Assembly (NCBI RefSeq): GCF_014898815.1
Contig: NW_026515541.1
Span: 1,240,001-1,304,000, forward strand
Direction of reading: 5' to 3'
Origin: Panonychus citri
Taxonomy: Eukaryota > Arthropoda > Arachnida > Trombidiformes > Tetranychidae
DNA length: 64,000 bases
The position numbers and the translations under genes were made by a program. The notes beneath the pieces were generated by a model. It saw only the letters and a program-made list of their open reading frames with translations, did no database searches and was not told the origin of the DNA. Shown piece by piece: positions 1-12,179 of the stretch (positions are counted from its first letter, which is position 1; each line of letters starts with the position of its first letter).

Positions 1-3000
1 AAACAGAAGAACATTATGATCCAACCCGTGAATTTGATTTCTCTCTGGAAAATATTCATCAAGTTGAATCTCTATTCATCAGTTGTATTGAAATTCTAAT
101 ACTTACCGGTAAACCAGTTATCGTTTCCATTGGATTGAAAAATGCTTGTCAAATGATGTACAACGCGGTCTCTATCTGTATCTCCTTTGCAAGTCCCAAA
201 ATGGTTATTGCATCTCTCAAGTTTTTTCACACTTTTTATCCAGTCAAATGTATTCAACTTGATCCAAATGCTGGATTTTACTATAATATCTGTTGGCTCA
301 CAGTTCACTTATTTAAATCAACCAGTTTAGACAAAGATTTTTGTGTTTGCGTTGAGAAAAGTTGGGATTTGTTATTAAAACGTTTCGACCTGGAATTGCA
401 AAAAGCACAAAAAGGAGAGGACACAATCGATATAAACGGAAATTTCGATGCAATAATAATTGTTATTGGTTGTCTAAGTAAAATGAGCCCAATTGGAACA
501 ACCAACTTGGTTCCTGATTCAATTGCCAAAGTGCTTCATAAGTTACTCGATTTATGTCATCTGAAGGAGCAAAAACTTACCGATATAAATGTTTTCGAGC
601 TTCATTCATTATTCTGTGATAAAATTTCATCATCAATTAACCATGACAGTGTTTGGTTAACATTAATGAAAAGATTATATACCAAAAATTATTTGGAAAT
701 TAACTCTTCCTCTGTTCATAGTTTTGTTATTGACTCTGATATTGAGCTTCTCGAAGATGAGGCCAATTCAAGTCGTAAACATGAAACTTTCCTCACCAAT
801 TTGTGCCTTCAAAATACTCAAATTATTTCATCGATAACTTCATCCAAATCTCTTGAAGAAATTTGTCGTTTACATAATATGTACACAGTCGAATGGGAAA
901 CAATTGCCACTCTTAGGATGGTTGGTCATTGCCTCTTAAATCAAGGGAATTTTGTCCAAATTTTAAAATTAGCTAATTGGATTTGTGATACTGTTGTTAC
1001 CAATATGATGGATGAAAAAATGTTCAAATTTATTCTGTCCCTGTTGATAACAATTCTTAAAGCAATCAAAGATTTCGCTCCAACCGATGTTAAAGATTTG
1101 GAACAAAAGATTCAATTGGTTTTTCTATTACCTCATGTTTCTGAAACCTCACCACAAGAGGTTCTTTCCTCCATTAATCGAGAATGGACAAAAAAACATC
1201 TCTCCTCAAATGAAGAGCTTAATATTTTATCCGTCCATGGATTGGCCTTGGTTAATTCTCAAACAACGTCCAAATTTATCTCCAGTATTTTAATCACTCA
1301 ACTTTGTCGTTGGAAAGGAGATGATTACATGTTTAATCAAACACTTACCTTTGTCCTTCTAAAAAATGACCAATTGGTTAATCAAGTTTTCGCCGCTATC
1401 GAAGATCGTGATAATATGCCATTTATTGCTCGAAGTATCGGTTTAGTTACATGTTTCTTAAGTTCAGCTGATAGAAATGTTTCTTTTTCCTGTAAAGGTC
1501 CATTCGAAAGGTGTCACCTAACCTTTCAGTGTAATGGTTGCGCTGATTGGGATTCGTCGCACCAAAAGACATCATTGTCGGAAGACGCTGAATGTAAAAT
1601 AATGGACATATTTCACGAACTAATTAAGAGCCAAGAGTCAAATCTACTAACGACTCTAGGCAAATGGAGCGCATCTCGAGTTCTTCGTCATTGTGGCTTC
1701 GATCGATATTTCATCACCTCACTTTTCAAACTTTTCTCAATCGAGGACAAAGAAGTTGTTGAAGCTCTTCGAACGGTCTTTTTACCGCTCATCATAAAGC
1801 CAATGAGCAGTGGATCTTCGAGAGTTCCGAAAAATGAGGTTTTCTTCAGCACTTTTAGTAAATTTTTCTGTACAATTCGACCTGAGATCAATTACTCAAT
1901 TGAAATAACCGAAATCGCCAATATAACCAATCTAGCAACTCATTTGGCTGAAAGTAAACTCATTTATGTTTTCGCTGCTTTTTTCTGTAAACTTTGGTCT
2001 GATACTCAGTTGATGAAATACATCCATGGTCAAGTGATTGCAATTTCCTCTTTCCGTCAAATTGAACCTCGAACTTTATTCAACCGTAATAAAGCCGAAA
2101 TTTGTACTAAAATTGTCCACCTGATAATGGATCAAATTCTACCTGAAAGTAATTTACGTGAATCCATTTTTCTCCTTCAAGAAGCCTTGGTACTATTTCT
2201 TGATGATCGAAGTGAACTTGCATCGCTGTTCACCGAATGTTTGAAATATTTCGTCACAGCGATCATTCTTAGAGCAAATAATCATGCCCGCTCCCTTCTC
2301 GAGATTATGGTTAAAGAGACTACAGACCTTAACTTGGACAGAGTACTTGAGACTAATACCGGGCGACTTCCCCGTCAGTTTGTTACTCGGTCACTCGAAA
2401 GTATCGAGAAAAGTTTAACTTTCATAAAGAATATTCAAGACAATCGATCCTTATCATCAATATTTAAAGGCGATTTCTTGTATTCAATGTTACTTGAATA
2501 TCATCGTAATCCAAATGTAACTTCATATGTTGTCTACAAAATTTACATTTCAGAAAGTGTTGATCGTTCAAGAAAACTTTCATCGATTCAAAGTTTATCC
2601 AAAAGTTGGAAGATCATTTGGTTCCTTTAATTGTTTCATTGAACAAATTTCTACTTAAACAAGGAGATTTTTATGAGGACAAAAAGTGCGCAATAGAAAG
2701 TCTCGGTGATATACTCGTTATTCTTGGACCACGAACCATTTCAATCGCTAAAATGAACATCATGGGAATCCTGTTAACCGCTTTTGATAAAGCAAATGGG
2801 AATAATGATGTTCTAAAGGCTTTATTGAATGTGTGGCAAATTTTTCTCAACAATTGTGGTCCAAATGATATCGGTCCTCATCTATCTGTCATTTGTAAAG
2901 ATTTGATTCCATATTTTGATGTAGATTCCAGAATAACTGCTTCAATACTTGGAAAGATAATCATTGACAACGAAGAGCATTTGAAGGATCATTTCAAAGA

Positions 3001-6000
3001 ACTTCATTTTCTACCTAATCTTCCATGTATGAAAGAAATTCATGATGTTCTCAACAAATATCTAATCACTAAACCGCCGAGCGATGTTGTCGAAGCTCAA
3101 GATTATTTGGTTGAAAATATTCGCTTCTTTGATGAACTTCTCGACATCAATAATCCCGATGTAAAAGCTTTACACTGTCAAAAATTGCGACAAATTTTAA
3201 CCGAATGTAAAACAGCTTTGGCCTGCCTTTGTGTTCCCAATAAGGAAGTTTCAACTGATAAAATGATCACTTTGATTATAAAAAAGTTACTCACAAATTC
3301 ACAGATCTCAGATGCGAATCTATTGACACGAATTGCTGAGTGTCTTGGCGAAATCGGTGCCATCGATCCAGGTCGTCTTGATCTTAACCTCTTGTCCGCT
3401 AGTCAAAATGTTGACGGAGGATTGATTGAATTTGACGAACTTCCAATTACTCTATTATCTAAACTGGCCTACTCATTGGATTCCATTGACCAATCCCGAA
3501 TTCGTGACTGTGGTTGTTACGCTATCCAAGAAACGCTTAAAAGTTACGATGTTACCGAAAACGATCAAATCTGGAAAAAGCTACCACCCGATGTCCAGCG
3601 TGATGTTAAACGCTTTTTGACAACTAAATATGTTTTCGTTGAACGGGAACCTGTCACATCTCCTGTTTTCAAGGCTGAAATAACTTACGAGGAATGGGTT
3701 TACCGCTGGTCAGTTGCGCTGATTGAGGTGATAAAACGGCAAACCCATAAAAGAGCCTTCGAAGCCTGTCTAGCCTTTATAAAGTACAATACAACTATCG
3801 CTCGATTTGTTTTACCGACCATTTTCTGGATGGCCTTACTAGATTCCGATGAAGACGAGATAAAATCTTTCATTGTTGGTGAAATAGATGCAATATATGA
3901 ACAAAGACCTAAAGACGCACAAAACTGTCAACTCATTTTCAACGACACTCTAAATCCAGTTACATCTTTACCTCGATCTGATGGACAACAGAATAAAAGT
4001 GAATTCTCAAAGGCTAGACTTCGATGTGCTCGAACAGTTTTCGCTATTTTTGACAGTATTGCTCAATTGAAGCATAGAATGTTTCAAAATGTAAAAACAA
4101 GCTCAAAGGATGAAATTGAAGCAACATCACAAATGGAATTACTTGAAAAAAATTTAAACAAAGCTGAATTAGCTGAATTGGCTTTTGAATGTCAAGCATC
4201 AGCTCGTGCCTTGCTTTATTTGGAAGAGTTTATTGGTTCAAATCGTGCAGCTCTCGAGTTATCATCAACACTCGCGTCTTTTCAAAGTTATTTTCTCGCT
4301 CTCGATGAACCGGACGGAGTTGAAGGAATCAGTGCAATCAGGAGAGTCCACCTTCACTAGTCGACTCAATAATCAACCATGAGGCCAATAGTGAACTTCA
4401 TTATTCACTATCATGTTGTGAAATTGCCATAAAAAAGGATCCAGATAATATTGTTTATCCTCAAATGTTATTAAGATGTTTGATGAATCTTGATCAACAA
4501 GCGACAGCTTTGAATTATGCTACTGGTATAATGAAGCGAAAAAAAGAATGGCTTGAGGCGATTTATCCATTTGCAGTTGAAGCTTCATGGAAATTGAATA
4601 GTTGGGATGATTTAAGTGGAATACTTAAAGAAAATCAAACAATACAATGTGATTCATTAGGTGTTAGTATTGGACATCTGATTGATTTGATTCGTAAACA
4701 AGATCAGATTAACTTTAATCTTATGTTAAAGGAGATGCGTAAACGTGAGATGGACCCGTTATCTGGATGTGCATTGGAACAAGGAGCTTACATTCGGGGT
4801 TATCAACATGTTTTACGACTTCACATGTTGACCGATGTAGAAATGTTTTCTCAATTTGTTTTCAAGCATCTTAATAGACCAGGTTGTTCAACAAATTATC
4901 AAGAAAACGGAATGGAAATCGATCTAGAAATTGATTTAGAAAACGATACGGAAAATGTTAGAAAAAACGATCAAAGTCTCATTGACTTTCAAAATCTCAT
5001 TCGTGACTGGCAGCGTCGTAATGATCTTGTCCAATCTTCACTTCGATGTCAAGAACAAGTATTTAACCTTCAACGCGTTTTACTTTCACTGAAAGACGTA
5101 CTACCTGTTCAAACCAGCTATGAACGCGCGACCTTTTCCTTGGCGAGCGCTAAACTTGCACGAAAAAGCCAAAATTTACAACGAGCGTACACTCATCTTG
5201 TAGAAAGTAAAGATTTAATCAAAGCCGCTAAATTGCCGATTGCCCTTGCTATGCACTCGGAAATTGAAATGGCCAAATTTAATTGGAGTAAAGGGGACCA
5301 AGAATCAAGAGAACGCTGTTATAAAGGTCTTAAAAAAGCTCTCGATAAGTTTCAAGATATAAGTGATTCGCCAGGTTTTGATCGTGGAAAACTGACCAAA
5401 ATTAAATTATTGTTCTCAAAATTTTCTGAGCATTTAGCTAATCTTGAAACTGATGCTTTAATTGACAAGTACAAAGATATAATTAATGACATGCGTAACT
5501 TGAAATCGGTCTCTGAAGAGCCGTATTTCTGTGTGGCCCGGTACATGGACAGTTTAATGAAGGCCATGGAGCTGAAGAATCCTAAGCGGCCATCTTTAAT
5601 GATGAAAGTAGCGAAATATTATTTCACTTCATTAAGATTTGGATCGAAACATGTTTACGAATCGATGCCTCGTCTATTATCAATATGGTTTGATTTGGGC
5701 TCTTCTAATGCAGAAATTTCAAAGGCAAAGGCCAATGAAACATTACGAAATGATTACACAAAATACTGTAATGATTTGACCGAGTTCATGGGTAAAACGA
5801 GAGGGTCAATACCCATACACCTTTTCTACACTGCATTTGCTCAGATTTTATCTCGTATTTGTCACAGCAATTTGGCAATTAGTGAAGTGCTTATGAACAT
5901 ACTCTCGAGTTTACTGCAAGAATATCCAAATCAATCGATGTGGATGTTGATGGGAGTTCTTATGAATGGTAAAAATAAAGTTCGTGCCGAGAAATGTTCA

Positions 6001-7547
6001 CAAATAATCCGTAGAGCGATCGCTGAAATCGAGAAAAGTGTAACGGGTTCCAAGAAACTAGCAGATTTGACCCATAGAATGCAATATTTTGCTAAATTGT
6101 TGATCAAATTGTGTCACCATGAAGTTCCTCCTAACGCCCGATCATTTCATGTTAACAAAGTGGTGCCCGAATTAAATGATAGACTTACCAAAGGTCAACT
6201 AGGTAAAATTATGTTACCTTATCAATCCTCCATGAGTGTACGTATGAATAACAAATACGAATCACCAGGATCATTTCGACCATTTCCCAGTGATGCGGTT
6301 TACATTTTGAAATTCGACCCCGTTGGTGAGGTACTTTCTTCTCAAGCGAAGCCGAAAAAAGTTATCATCCATTGTTCGGATGGTAAAAAGTACGTGGTAA
6401 TGTGTAAACCGAAAGATGACCTTCGTAAAGATGCTCGAACTATGGAGTTTAACAATCTTATTAATCGACTTTTAAAGAGAGATCCCGAAACTCGTAAACG
6501 GCGTCTTCACATTCGCACTTATACCGTTGTGCCGTTGGACAATGATTGTGGCCTCATCGAATGGGTAAATAATACTAGAAGTTTGAAAGACTCCATTGAC
6601 CTTGCTCGTATCTTCCGTCACCCAAAGAGTCCTTATCCAAATGTCCAATATTTGGCCGCAAATGTAATGCATCCAAAGATAACCAAAGAAGGTCCAGAGG
6701 AAACTCGTGTGAAAAATTTTCGCGATGTAATGAAACTTTTCAGTCCACCAATTATGGGCGATTATTATGTTCAAACGTTTCCCGATCCAACTTCATGGTA
6801 CATGGCAAGAGTTGCTTTCACCCGATCAGCAGCGGTAATGAGTGTTGTCGGTTATATCATTGGACTTGGTGATCGACACTCTGAAAATTTATTACTCGAC
6901 TCGAGTAACGGTGAAGTATTACATGTTGATTTTAACATGTTGTTCAATATCGGTGAGAAACTAGAAGTTCCCGAGCGAGTACCATTCAGATTGACCCATA
7001 ATATGATCGCCGCGATGGGAGTGACCGGTTATGAAGGTGCTTTCCGACGAACCTGTGAGGTCACTTTAAAATTGATGAGAGAAAAGAAAGAAGCGCTTAT
7101 GAGTGTCTTACAACCATTCGTTTATGATCCACTTTGCGAATGGAAAAAACCTCAACCCAGAACTCGAAATTCGACCGCTCGAAGTGGATCGACCAATGAC
7201 AAAGAAACCGTTGAAACGACAAACGTTTTGGTAAAATTGATTATCTATTTCTCTTTAATTGTTGACTATTTTCAATTTCTATTTATTAGTCATTTTAATT
7301 GTTGTTTATATTTTTTAGGCTGTTGAGTATCTCGATTTAATTGCGAATCGTCTCAAGGGAAGCGTTAAAACTACTTCTTCGTTATCTGTTTCAGGTCAAG
7401 TGCAATACCTAATTGACGTAAGCTAATCATTGATTTAATTTTCTTCTAATTGATTAATTAATTGCTGTTTACTTTTTTCTTTTCCAGGAAGCAACGAATG
7501 AAACTAATCTCAACAGGATGTACATTGGTTGGTGTGCTTTCTACTGA
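1..7547 (+). CDS. ATR: ATR checkpoint kinase (PIKK family), 5' end outside window
   Basis: This gene encodes the nuclear PI3K-like protein kinase that signals replication stress and single-stranded DNA (fly mei-41). The frame is open from base 3, so the N-terminus lies to the left. In order: helical HEAT-type sequence, a FAT domain (about 4000-6000), the kinase domain (about 6240-7110) with GLGDRH near 6862 and HVDFN near 6921 (ATR carries DFN instead of DFG), then FATC. The last two introns have good sites: exons end at 7230 and 7417 and resume at 7319 and 7488. The terminal exon encodes a tail ending MYIGWCAFY, close to ATR's usual MYLGWTPYM. Two frame changes of the same sense interrupt the reading frame, near 2555-2580 and near 4340, and no convincing intron explains them. 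They look like one missing base each. Either the consensus has errors or the locus is broken; the intact kinase end favours error. Confidence 0.9.
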
Positions 7548-7904
7548 ATCTCAACTTTAATCGACTTGATGACTTACAATTAACACTTTCAACAATTACT
7601 AATCAACTATACAATTATCTCCAATTATCAAAATTCATTAAACGAAATTGCAAACAATCAGGAATTAGATTTTCCATTTAATGACAATTCAAGCACCTCA
7701 ACACTTACCCTTCCTATTATACTCTTGAAATTATTAATTATTACATGTAATTAGTTAAAATTATTATACACGATCAAGTACAAACTGACAAATTCCCTCT
7801 AATTGTTATAAAACTTTCTCAAAGACTTTTATTCTGGTAGATTAATTCAAATTATTTTCTCCCCACAAATCCAAAGATTCAATTTCTATTAATATTAATA
7901 GTTT

Positions 7905-8301
7905 ATCAATTGTGTTAATTGTATCAAATCAACGATTCAACTTGAAATCATCATCTCAACTAATCATGATGCTAATTGTTACTCTATCTTTTGCCACCAA
8001 ATGCAAAACTAAATTGTTACTAGTAAATAACATGACCAACGATTGACCTTGAAAACAGTTTTGCGTTTATCCTCATCCTCGTCATCTTCATCTTCATCTT
8101 CATCTTCATCATCTTCAACAGGTCAACCTATTTTTGTATTAAACTTAATGTTAACCTGGTTAATTGTAAGACCAGGAAAATTGTACCAAACAAAAAACAA
8201 CAATAAATATGTAATTGTTTTGTTTTCCCATCTAATAATAATCAACTTCCTCTCTTAATTGTGATCAGTTTTATCCTGGACAATCAATCAATCCAAAGAG
8301 A
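7905..8301 (+). repeat. duplicated dehydrogenase upstream region, copy 1
   Basis: This segment is a second copy of the sequence just upstream of the dehydrogenase at 12180. The left part (7905-8100) is a diverged match to about 11707-11940. The right part, 8101-8301, matches 11941-12141 at a constant offset of 3840 bases. I see only one difference (a/g at 8234 versus 12074). The TC-rich microsatellite at the join differs in length between copies. Continuing rightward, the similarity runs into a decayed copy of the coding region. Confidence 0.92.
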
Positions 8302-8450
8302 CAACTAAAAGAAGATCGTAAATGGTTTAAACGAAATGACGAGAAAATTTATTCTGATTGTAACTGTTAATTTAATTGTGTCAATCATTTGGATTTAATT
8401 TATGATGACCAATGGTCAAGCTTTAAGTGTGATGTAACCAATTAATTAAT
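8302..8450 (+). pseudogene. decayed copy of the SDR gene start
   Basis: Following the near-identical 201-bp block, this stretch still resembles the coding start of the dehydrogenase at 12180 but has no usable frame. The stretch at 8348-8390 resembles the membrane-anchor codons near 12230-12275. The piece around 8401-8445 matches the codons at about 12472-12525 (ATGATGACC, then GGTCAAGCTTT, then GTGATGTAACCAAT), with bases missing inside it. The DNA between these two matches in the functional gene is deleted here. It is best read as a pseudogene fragment. Confidence 0.75.
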
Positions 8451-8537
8451 CCTTAAAATCCAAGTAAAATTTAAATCTTAAGGTTAAAAATTTACTCCAG
8501 TCAATGAAAGTTGGTTAGTGTTAACATTGTATAAAAA

Positions 8538-8633
8538 ATGAACATTGCCCGAGGCGATTCATCAGGTGTTCAATATGTTCATGTAAATGAAACCGATTTT
8601 GATAATAATAAAACTCAAGGATTTTTGAATTAA
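8538..8633 (+). CDS. possible 31-residue small ORF
   Basis: An ATG is followed by 31 codons and TAA, in a GC-richer patch (around 8546-8566) than the surrounding DNA. The peptide starts MNIARGDSSGVQ and has no family I recognise. It lies just right of the dehydrogenase relic and could be an old exon fragment. Without conservation data it is weak. Confidence 0.15.
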   Translation: MNIARGDSSGVQYVHVNETDFDNNKTQGFLN

Positions 8634-8771
8634 GGATAACATATAATTAGAAGGAAAAAAAAGTTTTTCCTGATCAGATTAAATTGATTTTCTTTGTGCA
8701 AGAAAGTTAAAGTTATTAACATTAATAATCTTGATATTTAACATTGAATAACAATTATTGTGATTATAAAT

Positions 8772-10900
8772 TCAACGATTTACCATCAAGACCAGAATGA
8801 TATGAATGAAAACCATGATGGTTATATATGAATAGCCTGTGAAAACGATTGGATGAGAGATGTCATCTGCATACATGATGATTCTGATTATGGCCTCAGA
8901 CGGAATGAAACAAGGAGTTAAGTAGGTCAATGGCTGAATGAAATAAACGACCGATTCGTAAGGCCAAGAGATGCAACCATAGGCATAAGTTGTCGCAGAG
9001 TAAAACAAGTTGATTATGAAACAGGTCACATCGGATTTGATTAGCGACCCCAATAGGATTCCCTTACAAAGGCCACAAACGACACAGCCAAATATCATCG
9101 GCAGAATTGATATTAAATGACCTTTGTATGGAATATTGAAAATGGGGATGAAAATTGCATACACCAAATAGTAAGCGGGAACTACGATTAAAGTGGCCAA
9201 AGTTAGAGCGGTGGTTCGTAGGTGGTATCGTCGTATACCCAGAGAGGCCAGTCGCTCGTTCATGGGTTCGTGCGTTTCCTTGGTTATCCAATAGGTTGTT
9301 AATAACATCGGGTAAGTTTCAACAAAAAGGGTCACTAAACGAATCAGAAACAAGGGCATGGAAACGAACAGTTCTGGGTCATCGGTTCGGTTGATTACTC
9401 CTTGAATTTTGATAAACTCGAGTCGATTACCGATTAGTCCTTTCGATTTGACTATAGAATTCATAATATCATTTAAAGCTTCGTAGATCTTTTTTACTAC
9501 TGTTGACGAAATGATCGCATGTGAGTTATCTTGGTACATTGTGATTCGCCCGGCCAGTTGCAGAGCTTCATCGGTTGTTGAGCTGAGAGCAGAAGTGACT
9601 CGAGTTTCAAGTCCAAGGTCAAACTCTTGTGGGACAATAAAATAGGCGGAAGCTTGGCCACTTTCAACCATTTTCCGTCCGATAATCTCATCGGAAACAT
9701 TAACTAAATGAATATCATGAGCAGTCAAATGATCAGTTAACTTGGAAATGTATTCCGATGAATTGGCCAAGTTAACGTAGGCCAATGTAAGGTCAACCAT
9801 TGGGCGGCCGATGAAATTGGTCATAAAATAGCCGACAAATATTACCGATGTAACTAGTATGATAAAAGGTACAAGTAAGGTCACTTTCCAACGGAGTAAA
9901 TATCGCCACATCAATAGAAGAGCTAATTGTAAACTATTATTGGTCAAGTTCACTTTTGGCTCCGATGAAGTTGACGATGAAACGGAAATCGATGGGACTG
10001 TGAACGGTGATGACGAAACTGATGAAGATTTTTCTGACTGTTGTTCGACTTGATAGTAATCAATTTCACTGATTTTCTCATCTTTTTGATACTCTTTCTT
10101 TCGTAAATTATATTTAATCAGAATCGCTTCTTCAAAAGTGATCGCACCAACTGACCTCATGAACTCTTTTGGTTCACCCTGGAACTTAATCTGACCGTTT
10201 GCCATGAAACCGAAATGATCAGTTTTAGTTACCTCTTCAAGATAATGAGTTGTAATCACAATTGTTGTCGCGAGAGTTTCATTTAATTGTCGCAAATAAG
10301 TCCATATTTTATGGACAAGGACAATGTCCGAGCCGACGGTTGGTTCATCAAGAAGTAACAATTCAGGTGAATGAATCAACGAACAGGCCAATGAGATTCT
10401 CCTTCGTTGTCCAATTGAAAATTGTGTTGACCTTTTCGATGGATCATCAATCGACATGATGGATAATATTTCACAACACTGAGAGTTAATTGTTTCAATT
10501 GGTAGTCCAGCTAATCGACCCAAGAAAGTTAATTGTTCACTGACAGTTAATTCATCATCGAGAGCAATTTCTTGAGGCATATAACCAATTAATGGACCAG
10601 GAACATTTGATCCTCTGGAATTGGGAGTTTGATTAAACACTTTCAACGAACCATAATCTGGTCTTTGTAGGCCAATTATCGTCCGTTGTAAAGTGGTCTT
10701 CCCACAACCTGATGGACCAATCAGTCCATAGATACAACCCTTAGGAATTGAGATGAACAATTTATCAAGCACAAAATTTGGTCTCGAAGTTGAACCAAGA
10801 TTAACAGTCACATTTTCACCGTAAACGGCAAATTGGTCAAAAATTGATTGACGATTAATACTTTCTCATTTGAATCACTAGAGATACAGGTTGTCGACAT
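8772..10900 (-). CDS. ABC transporter, subfamily H half-transporter
   Basis: This is a half-transporter with the nucleotide-binding domain first and six membrane spans after it, the order of ABCG and ABCH proteins. Counting from the long frame's first codon at 10811: Walker A GPSGCGKTT at 32-40, Q-loop Q80, signature FSIGQRR at 131-137 (a departure from LSGGQ), Walker B LLLLDEP near 151-157 and H-loop H189. One span near residue 310 precedes a large extracellular loop; the other five lie in the C-terminal third, as in ABC2-type membrane domains. The frame has no ATG at its start. An ATG at 10900 (MSTTCISSDSNEK) is in a different frame and would join it if the A-run at 10839-10843 had one more base. 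Substrate is unknown; ABCH proteins are an arthropod-typical group, some linked to cuticular lipids and stress. Confidence 0.85.
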
Positions 10901-12179
10901 GCTAACTCTTGATTGTTAACTAACAACAAGCTTGAAATGGGCGATATGATTAAGTTGGAACTTAATTTTCTTCGATTAATTCAATTGAATTAGAAAACTG
11001 GTTCACTAGATAATTTTAATTAAATTATAACATGTGTTGATTTTCATCTGATAAAATCGATAAATTCACAGTTAACATAGAAAAATGATTACATACTTTG
11101 AAAGATTGTAATTAATTGTGTTAACTGTAATAAAATTAAGCAGAAACTTTCTTAATAACGATCAAATTTACTTCGTTATCGAATCTGACCTTACTTTTCC
11201 TTCTTACTGGATATTTGAATTTAATTTTTTCGCCCATTCAATGGACGATCCTTTCTAATTAGAGGTCGTTTTTCCTTGTCATTGATCAATTCAAGGTCGA
11301 TTTAAATAATTTCAATAACAGGAAGATGATAATCACATCCGAGGAAACGATTTTTCTGATCAATCAGCTGATTTTCAATCATTTTCTGACCAGTCGACTA
11401 GTTTTGACTTGAATAAAATAATAAACCTCTGATTACGTTAACTTAGTTTGGAGAGAATTGATAAATTGATTTATAGTAACTTTACTTCAAATTCAATTAA
11501 TTAATCCATTAGAGTTTAAAAATCAAATCGAGTTGCATTGATTTTCAGTTTGAGACCCTTTTGGTTAAATTTGATTTGAATTCGTGAACATTTATGAAAT
11601 TTCGAGTGATAAACAATAGTGATCTTTTCATATAAGTCATTAATATAATATCTAAATAATCACTAGATCGACAGTAAAGTCAATCTGAAAATCACTTTTT
11701 AGCTTAGCAATGTGTTAATTGTAGCATTTAATCAACAATCTGACTTAAAAATCATCGTTCCAAATAATTATGATGCTAATTGTTGATTTTCACTTTATTG
11801 AAATCAAGTTTTACTATCAAATGAAAAAACTAAATTGTTACAAGTAAATAACAGGATCAACGTCAACAGATTCTAATACCAGTTTGCCCTTAGTTCATCC
11901 TCATCCTCATCCTCATCATATTCATCTTCATTTTCATCTTCATCTTCATCATCTTCAACAGGTCAACCTATTTTTGTATTAAACTTAATGTTAACCTGGT
12001 TAATTGTAAGACCAGGAAAATTGTACCAAACAAAAAACAACAATAAATATGTAATTGTTTTGTTTTCCCATCTGATAATAATCAACTTCCTCTCTTAATT
12101 GTGATCAGTTTTATCCTGGACAATCAATCAATCCAAAGAGATAATTAATAAGTTTGTGGTAAAAAAAAGAGGCTTGAAA
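10901..12179. promoter_or_regulatory. divergent spacer, ABCH (-) / dehydrogenase (+)
   Basis: This 1.3-kb AT-rich interval separates two divergent starts and should hold the promoters of both. Its right part (11707-12141) is copy 2 of the duplicated upstream region. I found no clear TATA box and no further gene. Confidence 0.5.
11707..12141 (+). repeat. duplicated dehydrogenase upstream region, copy 2 (functional side)
   Basis: This copy sits 39 bases upstream of the dehydrogenase ATG, so it is probably the working promoter or 5' UTR. Its last 201 bases (11941-12141) match 8101-8301 with one mismatch, whereas the part to the left is clearly diverged. Confidence 0.92.

Larger units (their letters stand above)
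7548..8771. other. convergent spacer between ATR and the ABCH gene
   Basis: This 1.2-kb AT-rich spacer lies between the 3' ends of ATR (+) and the ABC transporter (-). It holds the relic copy of the dehydrogenase promoter and gene start (separate entries), a TCATCC/TCATCT simple repeat near 8070-8115 and a possible 31-codon reading frame at 8538. I see no other gene. Confidence 0.7.

Noticed and set aside
2506..2553. Short intron in ATR (donor GTAATC or GTAACT, acceptor TTTCAG)
   Set aside because: The frame it would enter has a TGA at 2561, so it does not explain the frame change.
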